NCBI RefSeq assembly: GCF_007004655.1
Contig: NZ_ML660098.1
Span: 62,001 to 126,000 of the forward strand
DNA length: 64,000 nt
Direction: 5' to 3'
Origin: Exilibacterium tricleocarpae
GTDB lineage: Bacteria > Pseudomonadota > Gammaproteobacteria > Pseudomonadales > Cellvibrionaceae
The notes under the pieces were generated by a model, which worked only from the letters and a program-made list of their open reading frames with translations, was not told the origin of the DNA and ran no database searches. Numbering within the stretch: the stretch's first letter is position 1; each line of letters starts with the position of its first letter. A program made the translations under genes and the position numbers. This document shows, one piece after another, positions 36,161 through 44,402 of the stretch.

Positions 36161-36300
36161 ACAACTCTTCGGCCTAAGTAGCAACTCTTCAGCCTAAGTA
36201 GCAACTCTTCGGCCTAAGTAGCAACTCTTCGGCCTAAGTAGCAACTCTCCAGCTTCAGTAAAAACTGTCCAGCTTCAGTAAAAACTCTCCAACCCAACGG
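36161..36300. repeat. 20-bp tandem repeat array, seven units
   Basis: Seven units in exact 20-base register: four copies of (A/G)CAACTCTTCRGCCTAAGTA, then three diverged copies of the form AAAACTSTCCAGCTTCAGTA, the last fading out at 36300. It fills the gap between amiB and tsaE, within the nnr-tsaE-amiB operon, and would be transcribed. There are no spacers, so it is not CRISPR. Confidence 0.9.
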
Positions 36301-36345
36301 CGGTTCTCTACCGCGACCCGTTGGAGCGACAAGTCGTCAAGACGA

Positions 36346-36858
36346 TCAATCGCTGCGCCAATTGCGGCAAAAAACGTCCCAAAATTCGCACTCTTCGCCG
36401 GCGCCGCCGGCGGTCAGGATAACCCGACGCCCGGGCAGGCATACCTCAACTTTAACTGCCAAATCCGCCGCTGGCAAAAATCCCTGCCCCCGTTTGGGCC
36501 ACTCGATCAGGCAAAGATTCCCGGCATCGAAATAATCTCTGACCCCCAGGAATTCCAACTCCTCGGGATCGGCGAGCCGATAGAGGTCAAAATGATAGAC
36601 GGTGACACCACCAAGCTCGTAAGGCTCGACCAGGGTATAGGTGGGACTCTTAACCGCCCCTGAATAGCCGAAAGCCCGCAATATCCCCCGACACAGGGTG
36701 GTTTTACCGGCGCCGAGATCCCCCTCTAGATAAACCACAGTGCCCCCGGTCCCCGGCCGTTGCAGCAGCCCTGTGAGCGTGGCGCCGAGCTTTTCGCCAA
36801 GGTGCACGGTGGCGGCCTCATCGTCGACCTGAACCTGCAAGCTATCAGTTCCCGGCAT
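36346..36858 (-). CDS. tsaE: tRNA threonylcarbamoyladenosine biosynthesis ATPase TsaE
   Basis: A 170-residue P-loop ATPase (VYLEGDLGAGKTTLCRGIL) of the YjeE family with SPTYTLVEPY, the HFDLYRLADPEELEFLG block and LIEWPKRG. It works with TsaB and TsaD to make t6A37 on tRNAs reading ANN codons. It overlaps nnr by 14 bases, so it is translated together with it. Confidence 0.95.
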   Translation of the reverse strand: MPGTDSLQVQVDDEAATVHLGEKLGATLTGLLQRPGTGGTVVYLEGDLGAGKTTLCRGILRAFGYSGAVKSPTYTLVEPYELGGVTVYHFDLYRLADPEELEFLGVRDYFDAGNLCLIEWPKRGQGFLPAADLAVKVEVCLPGRRVILTAGGAGEECEFWDVFCRNWRSD

Positions 36859-38359
36859 TGAGCAGCTCGCGCAGATAAGGAATCAGGTCGCTGGCCAACA
36901 GGCCCCGCTGGCCGCCGGCGGCGGCTGCCCTGTCGGCCGCCGCGCCGTGCAGGCAGACACCCAGGCGGGTCGCCAGTGGCGGCGCCACCCCCTGGGCCAG
37001 CAACCCACCGAGCACGCCGCTGAGCACATCTCCCATGCCGCCACTGGCCATACCGGGGTTGCCGACATCCGCCAGCTCGACTTCTCCCGCCGTCGTGCAG
37101 ACAAGACTGCCGGCGCCCTTCAACACCACGGCGCCGCCAAAGGCGGCTTGCAGCTTGCTGACCGCAGCAAAGCGATCGCGCTGAATCACCGCGTTGTCGC
37201 AACCGAGCAGGCGCGCCGCCTCCCCCGGATGGGGGGTCAATATCCAATCGTCACGCCGGGTCTGGGGCAGCACCCGCCCGGCGCTGAGGATATTGAGCGC
37301 ATCGGCATCCATAACCAACGGCAGCACCGCGTTGGCGGCCTGTTGCAGCATCTGTTCGGACCAGGCGGAGCGCCCCAGACCCGGTCCGATTACCACCACG
37401 TCCGGGCGCGTCAGCAGCGGCGCCAGCGCCTGGCCCGAAGCCACGCCGGTGGCCATGACTTCGGGGCAACGGGCGATAAGAGCGGCGACGTGCTCGGGTC
37501 GGGTAGCCACGCTTACCAGGCCCGCCCCCATCCGCGCCGCCGCCTGTGCCGCCAGGGCAATGGCACCGCCATAGCCGTGGTCACCACCGATCAATAACAC
37601 GTGGCCGAACAACCCTTTGTGGGCATCGGCCGGTCGCGGCGGTAGCTGCGCGAGCAGGTGCGGCAGTTTCAGCCGCCGTACCTGCGGGGGCTGTTCGGCA
37701 TAGATCTCGGCCGGTACCTGCAGATCGTCAAACACCAACTCTCCGGTAAACGCCGGCCCGCGCCCGGTCAGCTGACCGCGCTTGAGTCCGATAAACGTGA
37801 CCGTGACGGCGGCGGCCACTGCCACCCCCAGCACCGAACCGGTGTCGGCGCAGAGACCGGACGGGATATCGACCGCCAGTACCGGCAGCCCGCTGGCATT
37901 GACCAGCGCTATAGCCTGCGCGTAGGGCTCGCGCACCTCGCCGCGCATACCGGTGCCCAATAGCGCATCCACGAGGATACCGCCGTCGACTTTCAGGTCA
38001 GCGGCAAACGGCTGCATGGGCACGCCCTCGCGGCGGGCAAACTCAAATGCGCTCAGGGCATCGCCGCCGAGGCGGGCGCTGTCCCCGACCTGAATCACCT
38101 GCACCGCCAGGCGCCGCTGCGCCGCCAGGGCGGCGATAATATAGCCGTCGCCGGCGTTGTTGCCGCTGCCGCAAAAGACAGTGAGTCGATCGACTCCGGG
38201 CCAGCGGGCGAGGAGGGTGTTAAACGCGGCACGACCGGCCCGCTTCATTAACCTGATACCCGCCAGGTCGCGTTCCTCAATGGCGATACGATCCAGTTCC
38301 CTTACCTCGGCGGCCGTGTAAAGGGCAGTGGGCAGGCAACTGTCGGGGGGGTTGGGCAT
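36845..38359 (-). CDS. nnr: bifunctional NAD(P)H-hydrate repair enzyme
   Basis: A 504-residue two-domain enzyme. The N-terminal YjeF_N domain is the NAD(P)HX epimerase (FCGSGNNAGDGYIIAALAAQ). The C-terminal ribokinase-like domain is the ADP-dependent dehydratase (HKGLFGHVLLIGGDHGYGGA, NPGMASGGMGDVLSGVLGGL). It repairs damaged hydrated nicotinamide cofactors. I start at ATG 38359; an in-frame start further up would add 21 residues of doubtful sequence. A 7-bp repeat array lies upstream. Confidence 0.94.
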   Translation of the reverse strand: MPNPPDSCLPTALYTAAEVRELDRIAIEERDLAGIRLMKRAGRAAFNTLLARWPGVDRLTVFCGSGNNAGDGYIIAALAAQRRLAVQVIQVGDSARLGGDALSAFEFARREGVPMQPFAADLKVDGGILVDALLGTGMRGEVREPYAQAIALVNASGLPVLAVDIPSGLCADTGSVLGVAVAAAVTVTFIGLKRGQLTGRGPAFTGELVFDDLQVPAEIYAEQPPQVRRLKLPHLLAQLPPRPADAHKGLFGHVLLIGGDHGYGGAIALAAQAAARMGAGLVSVATRPEHVAALIARCPEVMATGVASGQALAPLLTRPDVVVIGPGLGRSAWSEQMLQQAANAVLPLVMDADALNILSAGRVLPQTRRDDWILTPHPGEAARLLGCDNAVIQRDRFAAVSKLQAAFGGAVVLKGAGSLVCTTAGEVELADVGNPGMASGGMGDVLSGVLGGLLAQGVAPPLATRLGVCLHGAAADRAAAAGGQRGLLASDLIPYLRELLNAGN

Positions 38360-38462
38360 GAGCAATTCTCGGCAATCGGTGTTGGCGGCGGGATTATACC
38401 CCAACAGCAGCGCACAGCTCACACTCGATCAAACCCAAGCATCACTTTGTGCTGTTGGCCTC

Positions 38463-38548
38463 GTGAGCTGTGAGCTGTGAGCTGTGAGCTGTGAGCTGTG
38501 AGCTGTGAGCTGTGAGCTGTGAGCTGTGAGCTGTGAGCTGTGAGCTGT
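38463..38548. repeat. heptanucleotide tandem repeat (12 copies of GTGAGCT)
   Basis: Twelve perfect copies of GTGAGCT plus two extra bases, with no interruption. It lies between the DUF885 gene's stop (38567) and the nnr start, so variation in copy number would alter the nnr 5' region rather than a reading frame. Perfect repeats of this kind usually change length by slippage. Confidence 0.95.
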
Positions 38549-38566
38549 AGACAGTAAGCTTTTACC

Positions 38567-40432
38567 TCAGGATTTCACACTGTCAATCCACTGTTCGATA
38601 TTGGCCTCCAATACCGGCAGCGGCACTGCACCCCGAATCAATAACTGATCGTTGAAAGCCCGCAGATCGAACCGCTCACCCAGTCGCTGCCGGGCCCGCG
38701 CCCGCAGCTCAAGAATCTTCAACTGGCCGAGCTTGTAGGAACAGGCCTGCCCGGGCCAGACGGCGTAGCGCTCGACCTCGCGGGTCACCGCCGCCAGGGT
38801 CTCGCCGGTGGCGCCGTGCAGATAGTCGATCGCCTGCTGGCGCGTCCACTTCTTGTAGTGCAGGCCGGTATCCACTACCAGTCGGGCGGCCCGAAACAGC
38901 TCGGACTGCAAGCGCCCCAGATCGCCGAACGGGTCCTCATCGTAAAGGCCCAGCTCCTGCGCCAACACCTCCGCATACAGCGCCCAGCCCTCGCCGTACT
39001 CGCTGTACCAGAGCATATTGCGGATCATCGGCAGATCGTCGATTTCCTGGGCGATGGCAACCTGCAGGTGATGGCCCGGACTGGCCTCGTGGTAAGTCAG
39101 AGTGGGAAGGGTAAACTTGGGCCAGTCGGCGGTGTCTTTCAGATTGATCCAGTAGATACCCGGGCGGCTGCCATCGAGGGAGGGTCCGGTGTAGTAGCCG
39201 CCCGGCGCGCCGTCCTGCTCATATTCGGCAATGCGCCGCACCTCGACCCCCGCTTTTGGCAGGGTCAGGAGGATATCGGGCAAGAGACCGGCGATTTGTT
39301 CCATCTGCGCGTTGAGCCCCGCCAGCAGTTCCTGGCGCCCGGCATCGGTATTGGGGTAGATAAACCGCGGCTCCTGGGACAGGGCGATGTAGCGCTCGAT
39401 CACACTGCCCTCGGCGTAACCCTGCGCCTTCAGAATCCGGTCCATCTCCGCCTGAATCCGTTCGACCTCCCGCTGCCCCAGGGCGTGGACTTCGGCAGCC
39501 GTCTTGCCGGCGGCGCCAAACGACTCCAGGGCCAGTTGGTAGCGCTTTTCACCGTCCGGCAGCGCCCAGATGCCCGGATCATCGGTGGCGCGGGGCCGCA
39601 GCTCCTCAAGTGCCGCGCGCAGCGCCGCATAGCCCGGGTAGACACCGGTCTCCACCAGGGTCGCAGCGCGCGCCACCAACTGCCGGCGCCGCTCGGCGGT
39701 CACACTGTCCACCTGTTGCAGGCGCTGATCAAAGGATTCCACCAGCGGGTGCGTGGCCGGCGCCGGCGCCGTCATCTGCGCAATCGTGTTAATCGCGCCC
39801 TCCAGCGCAAAACCGGGCGGCAGCACGCCCTGGTCGGCATCTGCCCGCACCACCGCCGCGGTATCCGCCAGGGCCTGCTGTATCTGGCCGAGACGGGTCA
39901 GGTAATCCTCTGCATCGGCTTCGCTGGTCAGCGGATGCTGGGTCTGCAACGCGCGCGGCAAACTGATATGGGGACCGGAAATCTGCGTCACCGGATAAGG
40001 GGAAAAAATCCCCAGAGGGTTGTATGCCCCATGCACATAGGGCTTGAATTCAGCGGCCATCTGCAGGGACGTTTTCAAGACGTCGTAGGTGGTCGCCGCA
40101 GTGCCCTGCAGTCGACTGCTGTCAAACTTATCCAGGGCAGCCAGAAACTCGGCATTGGCGGCTTTGTTTTCAGCAACAGCGGCCACTGAGAAATCGCCGA
40201 GACGATCGCTGAACTTCTCCCCCAGATAGTCCGCTGAAACGCCAAGGCTGGTGGCAAACAGTGGCGCCCGGCGCAGAAAGGTTTTGGCCTGCTCTTCGGT
40301 CATGGCGAGGAAGGCGGCAGACTGGTCGGTGGCGGCCTGCGGCAGCTCGGCCGCCGGCGCCTCGCCGCCATCACAGGCGGTTAGCAACGCCGCAACGCCG
40401 AGGGCAGCCAACGCGGTTCTGAGTTTCATCAT
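38567..40432 (-). CDS. DUF885 lipoprotein, probable zinc peptidase
   Basis: A 621-residue protein with a lipoprotein signal (ALAALGVAALLTAC) and the DUF885 domain through the rest. The likely metal site is LTYHEASPGHHLQVAIAQE, which contains the HExxxGHH pattern, followed by NMLWYSEYGEGWALYAEVLA. It is therefore probably a periplasmic or outer-membrane-bound metallopeptidase or carboxypeptidase. The substrate is unknown. ATG codons at 40432 and 40429 are both possible. Confidence 0.85.
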   Translation of the reverse strand: MMKLRTALAALGVAALLTACDGGEAPAAELPQAATDQSAAFLAMTEEQAKTFLRRAPLFATSLGVSADYLGEKFSDRLGDFSVAAVAENKAANAEFLAALDKFDSSRLQGTAATTYDVLKTSLQMAAEFKPYVHGAYNPLGIFSPYPVTQISGPHISLPRALQTQHPLTSEADAEDYLTRLGQIQQALADTAAVVRADADQGVLPPGFALEGAINTIAQMTAPAPATHPLVESFDQRLQQVDSVTAERRRQLVARAATLVETGVYPGYAALRAALEELRPRATDDPGIWALPDGEKRYQLALESFGAAGKTAAEVHALGQREVERIQAEMDRILKAQGYAEGSVIERYIALSQEPRFIYPNTDAGRQELLAGLNAQMEQIAGLLPDILLTLPKAGVEVRRIAEYEQDGAPGGYYTGPSLDGSRPGIYWINLKDTADWPKFTLPTLTYHEASPGHHLQVAIAQEIDDLPMIRNMLWYSEYGEGWALYAEVLAQELGLYDEDPFGDLGRLQSELFRAARLVVDTGLHYKKWTRQQAIDYLHGATGETLAAVTREVERYAVWPGQACSYKLGQLKILELRARARQRLGERFDLRAFNDQLLIRGAVPLPVLEANIEQWIDSVKS

Positions 40433-40703
40433 GTCATGTCCCGTCAGTCAATAGGTTAGTGGTGGTTTGCTGAGTGCCAAGTTGGGCCTACAATCACAAC
40501 CTGAGCACCGGCCGGCAGGCCATTGCTTCAGACGCCGCGCCGCCACGGCGCCGGCACCCGCCTCGCTATCCGGCGGGGATAACGCAGCTTCTAGTTAACG
40601 ATTGACGGGAGGGAAACCTCAATCGACACTGCGCTCTCATTGACCTGCCCGCATCACTGAATAACGTGTCTGCACGACTACATAGAAAGGACCCGCGCGC
40701 ACC

Positions 40704-41828
40704 ATGTCCAAACACCGGGACGACGACCTTACCGAACTGGCTAGCAATATCAAAATCTGGGCACGGGAGCTGGGCTTTCAGCAGGTGGGTATCTGCGATA
40801 CCGACCTGAGCCGGGAAAAGCCCAGGCTCGCCGAGTGGCTGCGGCGAGGCTACCACGGCACCATGGAATGGCTGGAAAACCGTGCCGATATGCGTACCGA
40901 TCCGGGCCGCCTGCACCCCGGCACCCTGCGGGTGATTTCCGCCCGCATGGACTATCTGCCCGGCGATACCCGGCAGATCGAAATACTGAAAAGCCCAGCC
41001 AAAGCCTATCTCTCGCGCTACGCCCTCGGGCGCGACTACCACAAACTTATTCGCAAACGGCTGCGACTGCTGGCCGTGAGAATCGAGCAGGCCGCGGGCC
41101 GAACCCTGCACCAGCGGCCGTTTGTCGACAGCGCGCCGGTGCTGGAGCGACCGCTGGCGGCAAAGGCGGGCCTGGGTTGGGTCGGCAAACACACCCTGGT
41201 TATCAACCGGCAGGCCGGCAGTTGGTTTTTCCTCGGCGAAATTCTTACCGATCTGCCGCTGCCGGTGGATGACGACCCACAGGAAAATCTGTGCGGCGAC
41301 TGCAACGCCTGCCTCAAGGTCTGCCCGACCGACGCTTTTCCCGAACCCTATGTGCTGGATGCGCGCCGCTGTATCTCCTACCTGACCATCGAGAACCAGG
41401 GCGCGATTCCGGAAGCGTTTCGCGAGCCCATGGGCAACCGCGTTTTCGGCTGCGACGATTGCCAGGCTATCTGCCCCTGGAATAAGTTTGCCCGGCCCAC
41501 CGCGGAGCCCGATTTCCAGCCGCGCCACCAGCTCGACAACCGCGATCTGCTGGAGCTTTTCAACTGGAGCGAGGCGACGTTTTTACAGCGCACCGCCGGC
41601 TCGGCAATACGCCGCACCGGCTACGCGGGCTGGTTGCGCAATCTCGCGGTGGGACTCGGCAACGCGCCTTCCGACAGCGCCATCATCGCCGCCCTGGAGC
41701 GCCGCCGCGACGAGGTTTCACCGATGGTGCGCGAGCATATCGACTGGGCCCTGGCGCAGCAGCGCAACCCGGGCCGCCGGCGCCGGCGCAAAGTCAAAAA
41801 CAACGACAAAACTGCAAGCCGCCCATAG
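40704..41828 (+). CDS. queG: epoxyqueuosine reductase
   Basis: A 374-residue cobalamin-dependent enzyme that makes queuosine from epoxyqueuosine in tRNA. The two 4Fe-4S clusters are clear: CGDCNACLKVCPTDAFPEPY and CDDCQAICPW with LDARRCISYLTIENQG between. It is divergent from the DUF885 gene and near nnr, as in Pseudomonas. A small C-terminal basic tail (RRRRKVKNNDKTASRP) extends slightly beyond the usual end. Confidence 0.96.
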   Translation: MSKHRDDDLTELASNIKIWARELGFQQVGICDTDLSREKPRLAEWLRRGYHGTMEWLENRADMRTDPGRLHPGTLRVISARMDYLPGDTRQIEILKSPAKAYLSRYALGRDYHKLIRKRLRLLAVRIEQAAGRTLHQRPFVDSAPVLERPLAAKAGLGWVGKHTLVINRQAGSWFFLGEILTDLPLPVDDDPQENLCGDCNACLKVCPTDAFPEPYVLDARRCISYLTIENQGAIPEAFREPMGNRVFGCDDCQAICPWNKFARPTAEPDFQPRHQLDNRDLLELFNWSEATFLQRTAGSAIRRTGYAGWLRNLAVGLGNAPSDSAIIAALERRRDEVSPMVREHIDWALAQQRNPGRRRRRKVKNNDKTASRP

Positions 41829-41911
41829 CCCGCACACTGCCGATATGTCGGATCGACCTATGCGCCGTAAATTCAGGTTTCAATCATAGTGAGCATAGTG
41901 AGGGACGCCTG

Positions 41912-42145
41912 GAATGGCACTGCTCTAAGCAAATTTGCGCAGTTTATCGACCTCCACACTATCCCTAACGATCTTGGTTAAGAATATCGGAAGTAGGTTT
42001 ACCGCTGGGTGGGGCTTTCAGAAACTCTCGACAGCAGGGATGCTGTCGGGAAATCCCCAGGGATGGGTTCACGATGTGTTTCTGAAAGCCCCACCCAGCG
42101 GTAAACCGGCCAACTAGCACACTTTTGCTTAAAGCAGTGCCATTC
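41912..42145. mobile_element. MITE-like element carrying palindrome copy 1, with 10-bp target duplication
   Basis: A 234-bp element whose ends are inverted repeats (GAATGGCACTGCTYTAAGCAAA). It is flanked on both sides by the perfect direct repeat GGGACGCCTG (41902-41911 and 42146-42155). The centre holds a perfect 30-bp stem (41996-42025 with 42078-42107) around CGACAGCAGGGATGCTGTCG. No ORF. It has inserted into a second repeat, the hairpin at 42146-42210. Confidence 0.75.
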
Positions 42146-42210
42146 GGGACGCCTGCAACTTAGCAAATTAAGCTTACAATTTTAATCGGTTGCTAAGTTG
42201 CAGGCGTCCC
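42146..42210. repeat. perfect 21-bp stem hairpin (family 3)
   Basis: GGGACGCCTGCAACTTAGCAA at 42146-42166 is the inverse of 42190-42210, with a 23-base loop. The 10 bases at its left end are duplicated across the MITE next to it. A diverged copy is at 2081-2178. It lies just beyond orn's stop codon and could also act as a transcription stop, though no T-tract follows. Confidence 0.75.
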
Positions 42211-42227
42211 TTAAGGTGCTCGCAGCT

Positions 42228-42776
42228 TCAGGCCGGCAGGTTGATAAACACCTGCCGGTAGTGCTTTAACTCGGCGATCGAATCGCGGATGTCGTCCAGC
42301 GCCAGATGCGTTCCAGCTTTTTTGACACCCGCCAGCACCTCCGGGCGCCAGCGCAACGCCAGCTCCTTAAGCGTGCTGACATCCAGGTTGCGATAGTGAA
42401 AGTACGCCTCCAACGCCGGCATCCGGCGGGCCAGAAAGCGCCGGTCCTGGCAGATGGAGTTGCCGCAGATGGGCGACTTGCCCGCCGGCACCCAGTGGCG
42501 CAGAAACGCCAGGGTATCAGCTTCGGCGCGGGCGGTATCGATGCTGCTCTCGCGCACGCGCCGGGTCAGCCCGGACTGGCCGTGCTGGCGAGTGTTCCAT
42601 TCATCCATACCCTCGAGCACCGGGTCCGGCTGGTGAATGGCGAACACCGGCCCCTCCGCCAGGGTATTGAGATCGGCGTCGGTGACGATAGTGGCGATCT
42701 CGATAATCACATCCGTATCCGGGTTCAGACCCGTCATCTCCAGATCGATCCAGATCAAATTGTTTTCACTGCTCAT
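42228..42776 (-). CDS. orn: oligoribonuclease
   Basis: A 182-residue DEDDh 3'-5' exonuclease that degrades 2-5 nt RNA and pGpG. All motifs are present: [16 protein letters not shown] (Exo I), the [15 protein letters not shown] block (Exo II) and [17 protein letters not shown] (Exo III, His-Asp). I chose ATG 42776 for the standard length; the longer frame adds 20 unrelated residues. It is divergent from rsgA across about 104 bases. Confidence 0.96.
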   Translation of the reverse strand: MSSENNLIWIDLEMTGLNPDTDVIIEIATIVTDADLNTLAEGPVFAIHQPDPVLEGMDEWNTRQHGQSGLTRRVRESSIDTARAEADTLAFLRHWVPAGKSPICGNSICQDRRFLARRMPALEAYFHYRNLDVSTLKELALRWRPEVLAGVKKAGTHLALDDIRDSIAELKHYRQVFINLPA

Positions 42777-42880
42777 TTTGTCAATATCCACTACAATAAG
42801 GCTCTCGTAACCGACAAGGATAACCCCGTTTTCCATGTATACCCATTTTTTCCGCAGTCAGGCCCCCGCTCCCGGTTTTC

Positions 42881-43906
42881 ATGGCTAATCGCAAGCTGAC
42901 GCGGAGGCAGGCCTGGCGCATCGAAAAAATCCAGCAAGAACGCGCCGCCCGGGCCGCCAAGCGCCAGCACCAGGCGATACAACAAGTCGACGACAGCGAG
43001 TTGGGGCCGGAACAGGAGGGGCTGGTGGTAGCTCACTTCGGCACCCAGGTGGACGTCGGCCCCGCCGACGTTCCCGGTCCCGCCAAGCGCTGCCATATGC
43101 GGGCCAACCTGGGTTCCCTGGTGACCGGGGACAGAGTGGTGTGGCGCGACGGCAGCTCTGCCGGCGTGATCGTCGCCGTGCTGCCCCGGCGCAGTGAATT
43201 GAGTCGTCCCGACAGCCAGGGCCAGGTCAAAACCGTGGCCGCCAATATCGATCGGGTGGTGGTGGTGATTGCGCCTTACCCCACCCCTTACAGCAATCTG
43301 GTGGACCGCTACCTGGTGGCGGCGGAAACCTTGCAGATAACACCGCTGCTACTGCTGAATAAAACCGATCGCCTCGATGTCTCCAACCGCGCGACCATTG
43401 CAGAAATCATGGCCAGCTACCGGCAGCTCGGATATCAAACCCTGACAGCGTCCACGAAATCGCGCCAGGGCCTGGCGGCGCTGCGTCAATATCTGGCGGA
43501 TTTCACCAGTGTGTTCGTCGGTCAGTCCGGGGTCGGCAAGTCATCGCTGGTAAACGCCTTGTTGCCCACTGCCAATATCAAAGTCGGCGAACTGTCACCC
43601 ACTACCCAAAAGGGCACCCACACCACCACCACGGCACAGTTGTTTCACTTCCCCGACGGCGGGCGACTGATCGACTCCCCCGGCATCCGCGAATTCGGCC
43701 TCTGGCATATCAGCCCCGCGCAATTGCTGGAGGGCTTTATCGAATTTCGCCCCTATCTCGGCCACTGTAAATTCCGGGACTGCCGGCACAGCCGCGAACC
43801 CGGCTGTGCAATCACCGCAGCGGTGGAGCGCGGCGCTATCAGTTCCGCACGCCTGGCCAGCTTCCGCCATATACTGCACTCGCTGGAAACCGATCAACCT
43901 TTTTAG
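42881..43906 (+). CDS. rsgA: ribosome small subunit-dependent GTPase A
   Basis: A 341-residue circularly permuted GTPase for late 30S maturation. It shows an N-terminal basic tail and OB fold, G4 LLLNKTDRLD before G1 FVGQSGVGKSSLVNALLP, G3 DSPGIREF and the C-terminal zinc ligands (GHCKFRDCRHSREPGC). It is divergent from orn, as in Pseudomonas. Confidence 0.96.
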   Translation: MANRKLTRRQAWRIEKIQQERAARAAKRQHQAIQQVDDSELGPEQEGLVVAHFGTQVDVGPADVPGPAKRCHMRANLGSLVTGDRVVWRDGSSAGVIVAVLPRRSELSRPDSQGQVKTVAANIDRVVVVIAPYPTPYSNLVDRYLVAAETLQITPLLLLNKTDRLDVSNRATIAEIMASYRQLGYQTLTASTKSRQGLAALRQYLADFTSVFVGQSGVGKSSLVNALLPTANIKVGELSPTTQKGTHTTTTAQLFHFPDGGRLIDSPGIREFGLWHISPAQLLEGFIEFRPYLGHCKFRDCRHSREPGCAITAAVERGAISSARLASFRHILHSLETDQPF

Positions 43907-43958
43907 GCGGTCACTACAGCGCCCGGCAGATCTGTCGACACCGGAATTGTCCCGGCCG

Positions 43959-44141
43959 TTATGCCCACTGCAGGTACAATAAGATTTGTTGGAGCACCAG
44001 CAGGTTTTGACTGCTGTAGAGCCGATAGCCCGATGCGCCGGACCCGGCCGGCACCAATAAACCTATTGCGTGGTAATGATGAAGAGTCCGTTTACTGACG
44101 CCGGACATTTTTGCGACTTGTCCGATGCTATAACCACTCAT
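43959..44141 (-). pseudogene. MerR-family regulator, only the DNA-binding domain remains
   Basis: A 60-residue frame starting at ATG 44141 with GGAGG nine bases upstream. It begins YSIGQVAKMSGVSKRTLHHY, the helix-turn-helix and first wing of TipA-type MerR regulators, then YRLYSSQNLLVLQQILLYL, and stops. Full-length MerR proteins have about 60 to 200 more residues including a dimerisation helix. I see no continuation in other frames. It sits in the interval where motAB lies in Pseudomonas. It may be a remnant, or a short DNA-binding protein in use. Confidence 0.6.
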
Positions 44142-44402
44142 AGTCCCACCTCCAAACACTATTGAAATCCATCACCTCACGTCGGGGTCAAGCCGCGCCA
44201 CGCAGGTGATGGCGCCGGCAGCCGGGCGCACCCGATCACAGCGGATAACGTGTAGACTTTTTCCGATTAAAACCTTGTTCCCGACTTTTGAACAGGCCCT
44301 GGAACGCCGGCAGACAGCGCGCCGGCGGCGTTGGCGCCCCGCACTGGCAGCCGGGCGCCGGTAGCTATAGAATGCGTTACTCCGAGCTGAGAGAGATACC
44401 CT

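Noticed and set aside
36161-38548. CRISPR array
   Set aside because: Both repeat runs (20-bp and 7-bp units) are head-to-tail without unique spacers, and no cas gene is present.
38816-40189. A 457-codon plus-strand frame opposite the DUF885 gene
   Set aside because: Antisense shadow; the minus-strand protein has a lipoprotein signal and a metal-binding motif.
41996-42107. Integron attC sites as the explanation of the palindromes
   Set aside because: I could not find the GTTRRRY and RYYYAAC boxes at the ends of the stems, and there is no cassette array or integrase.
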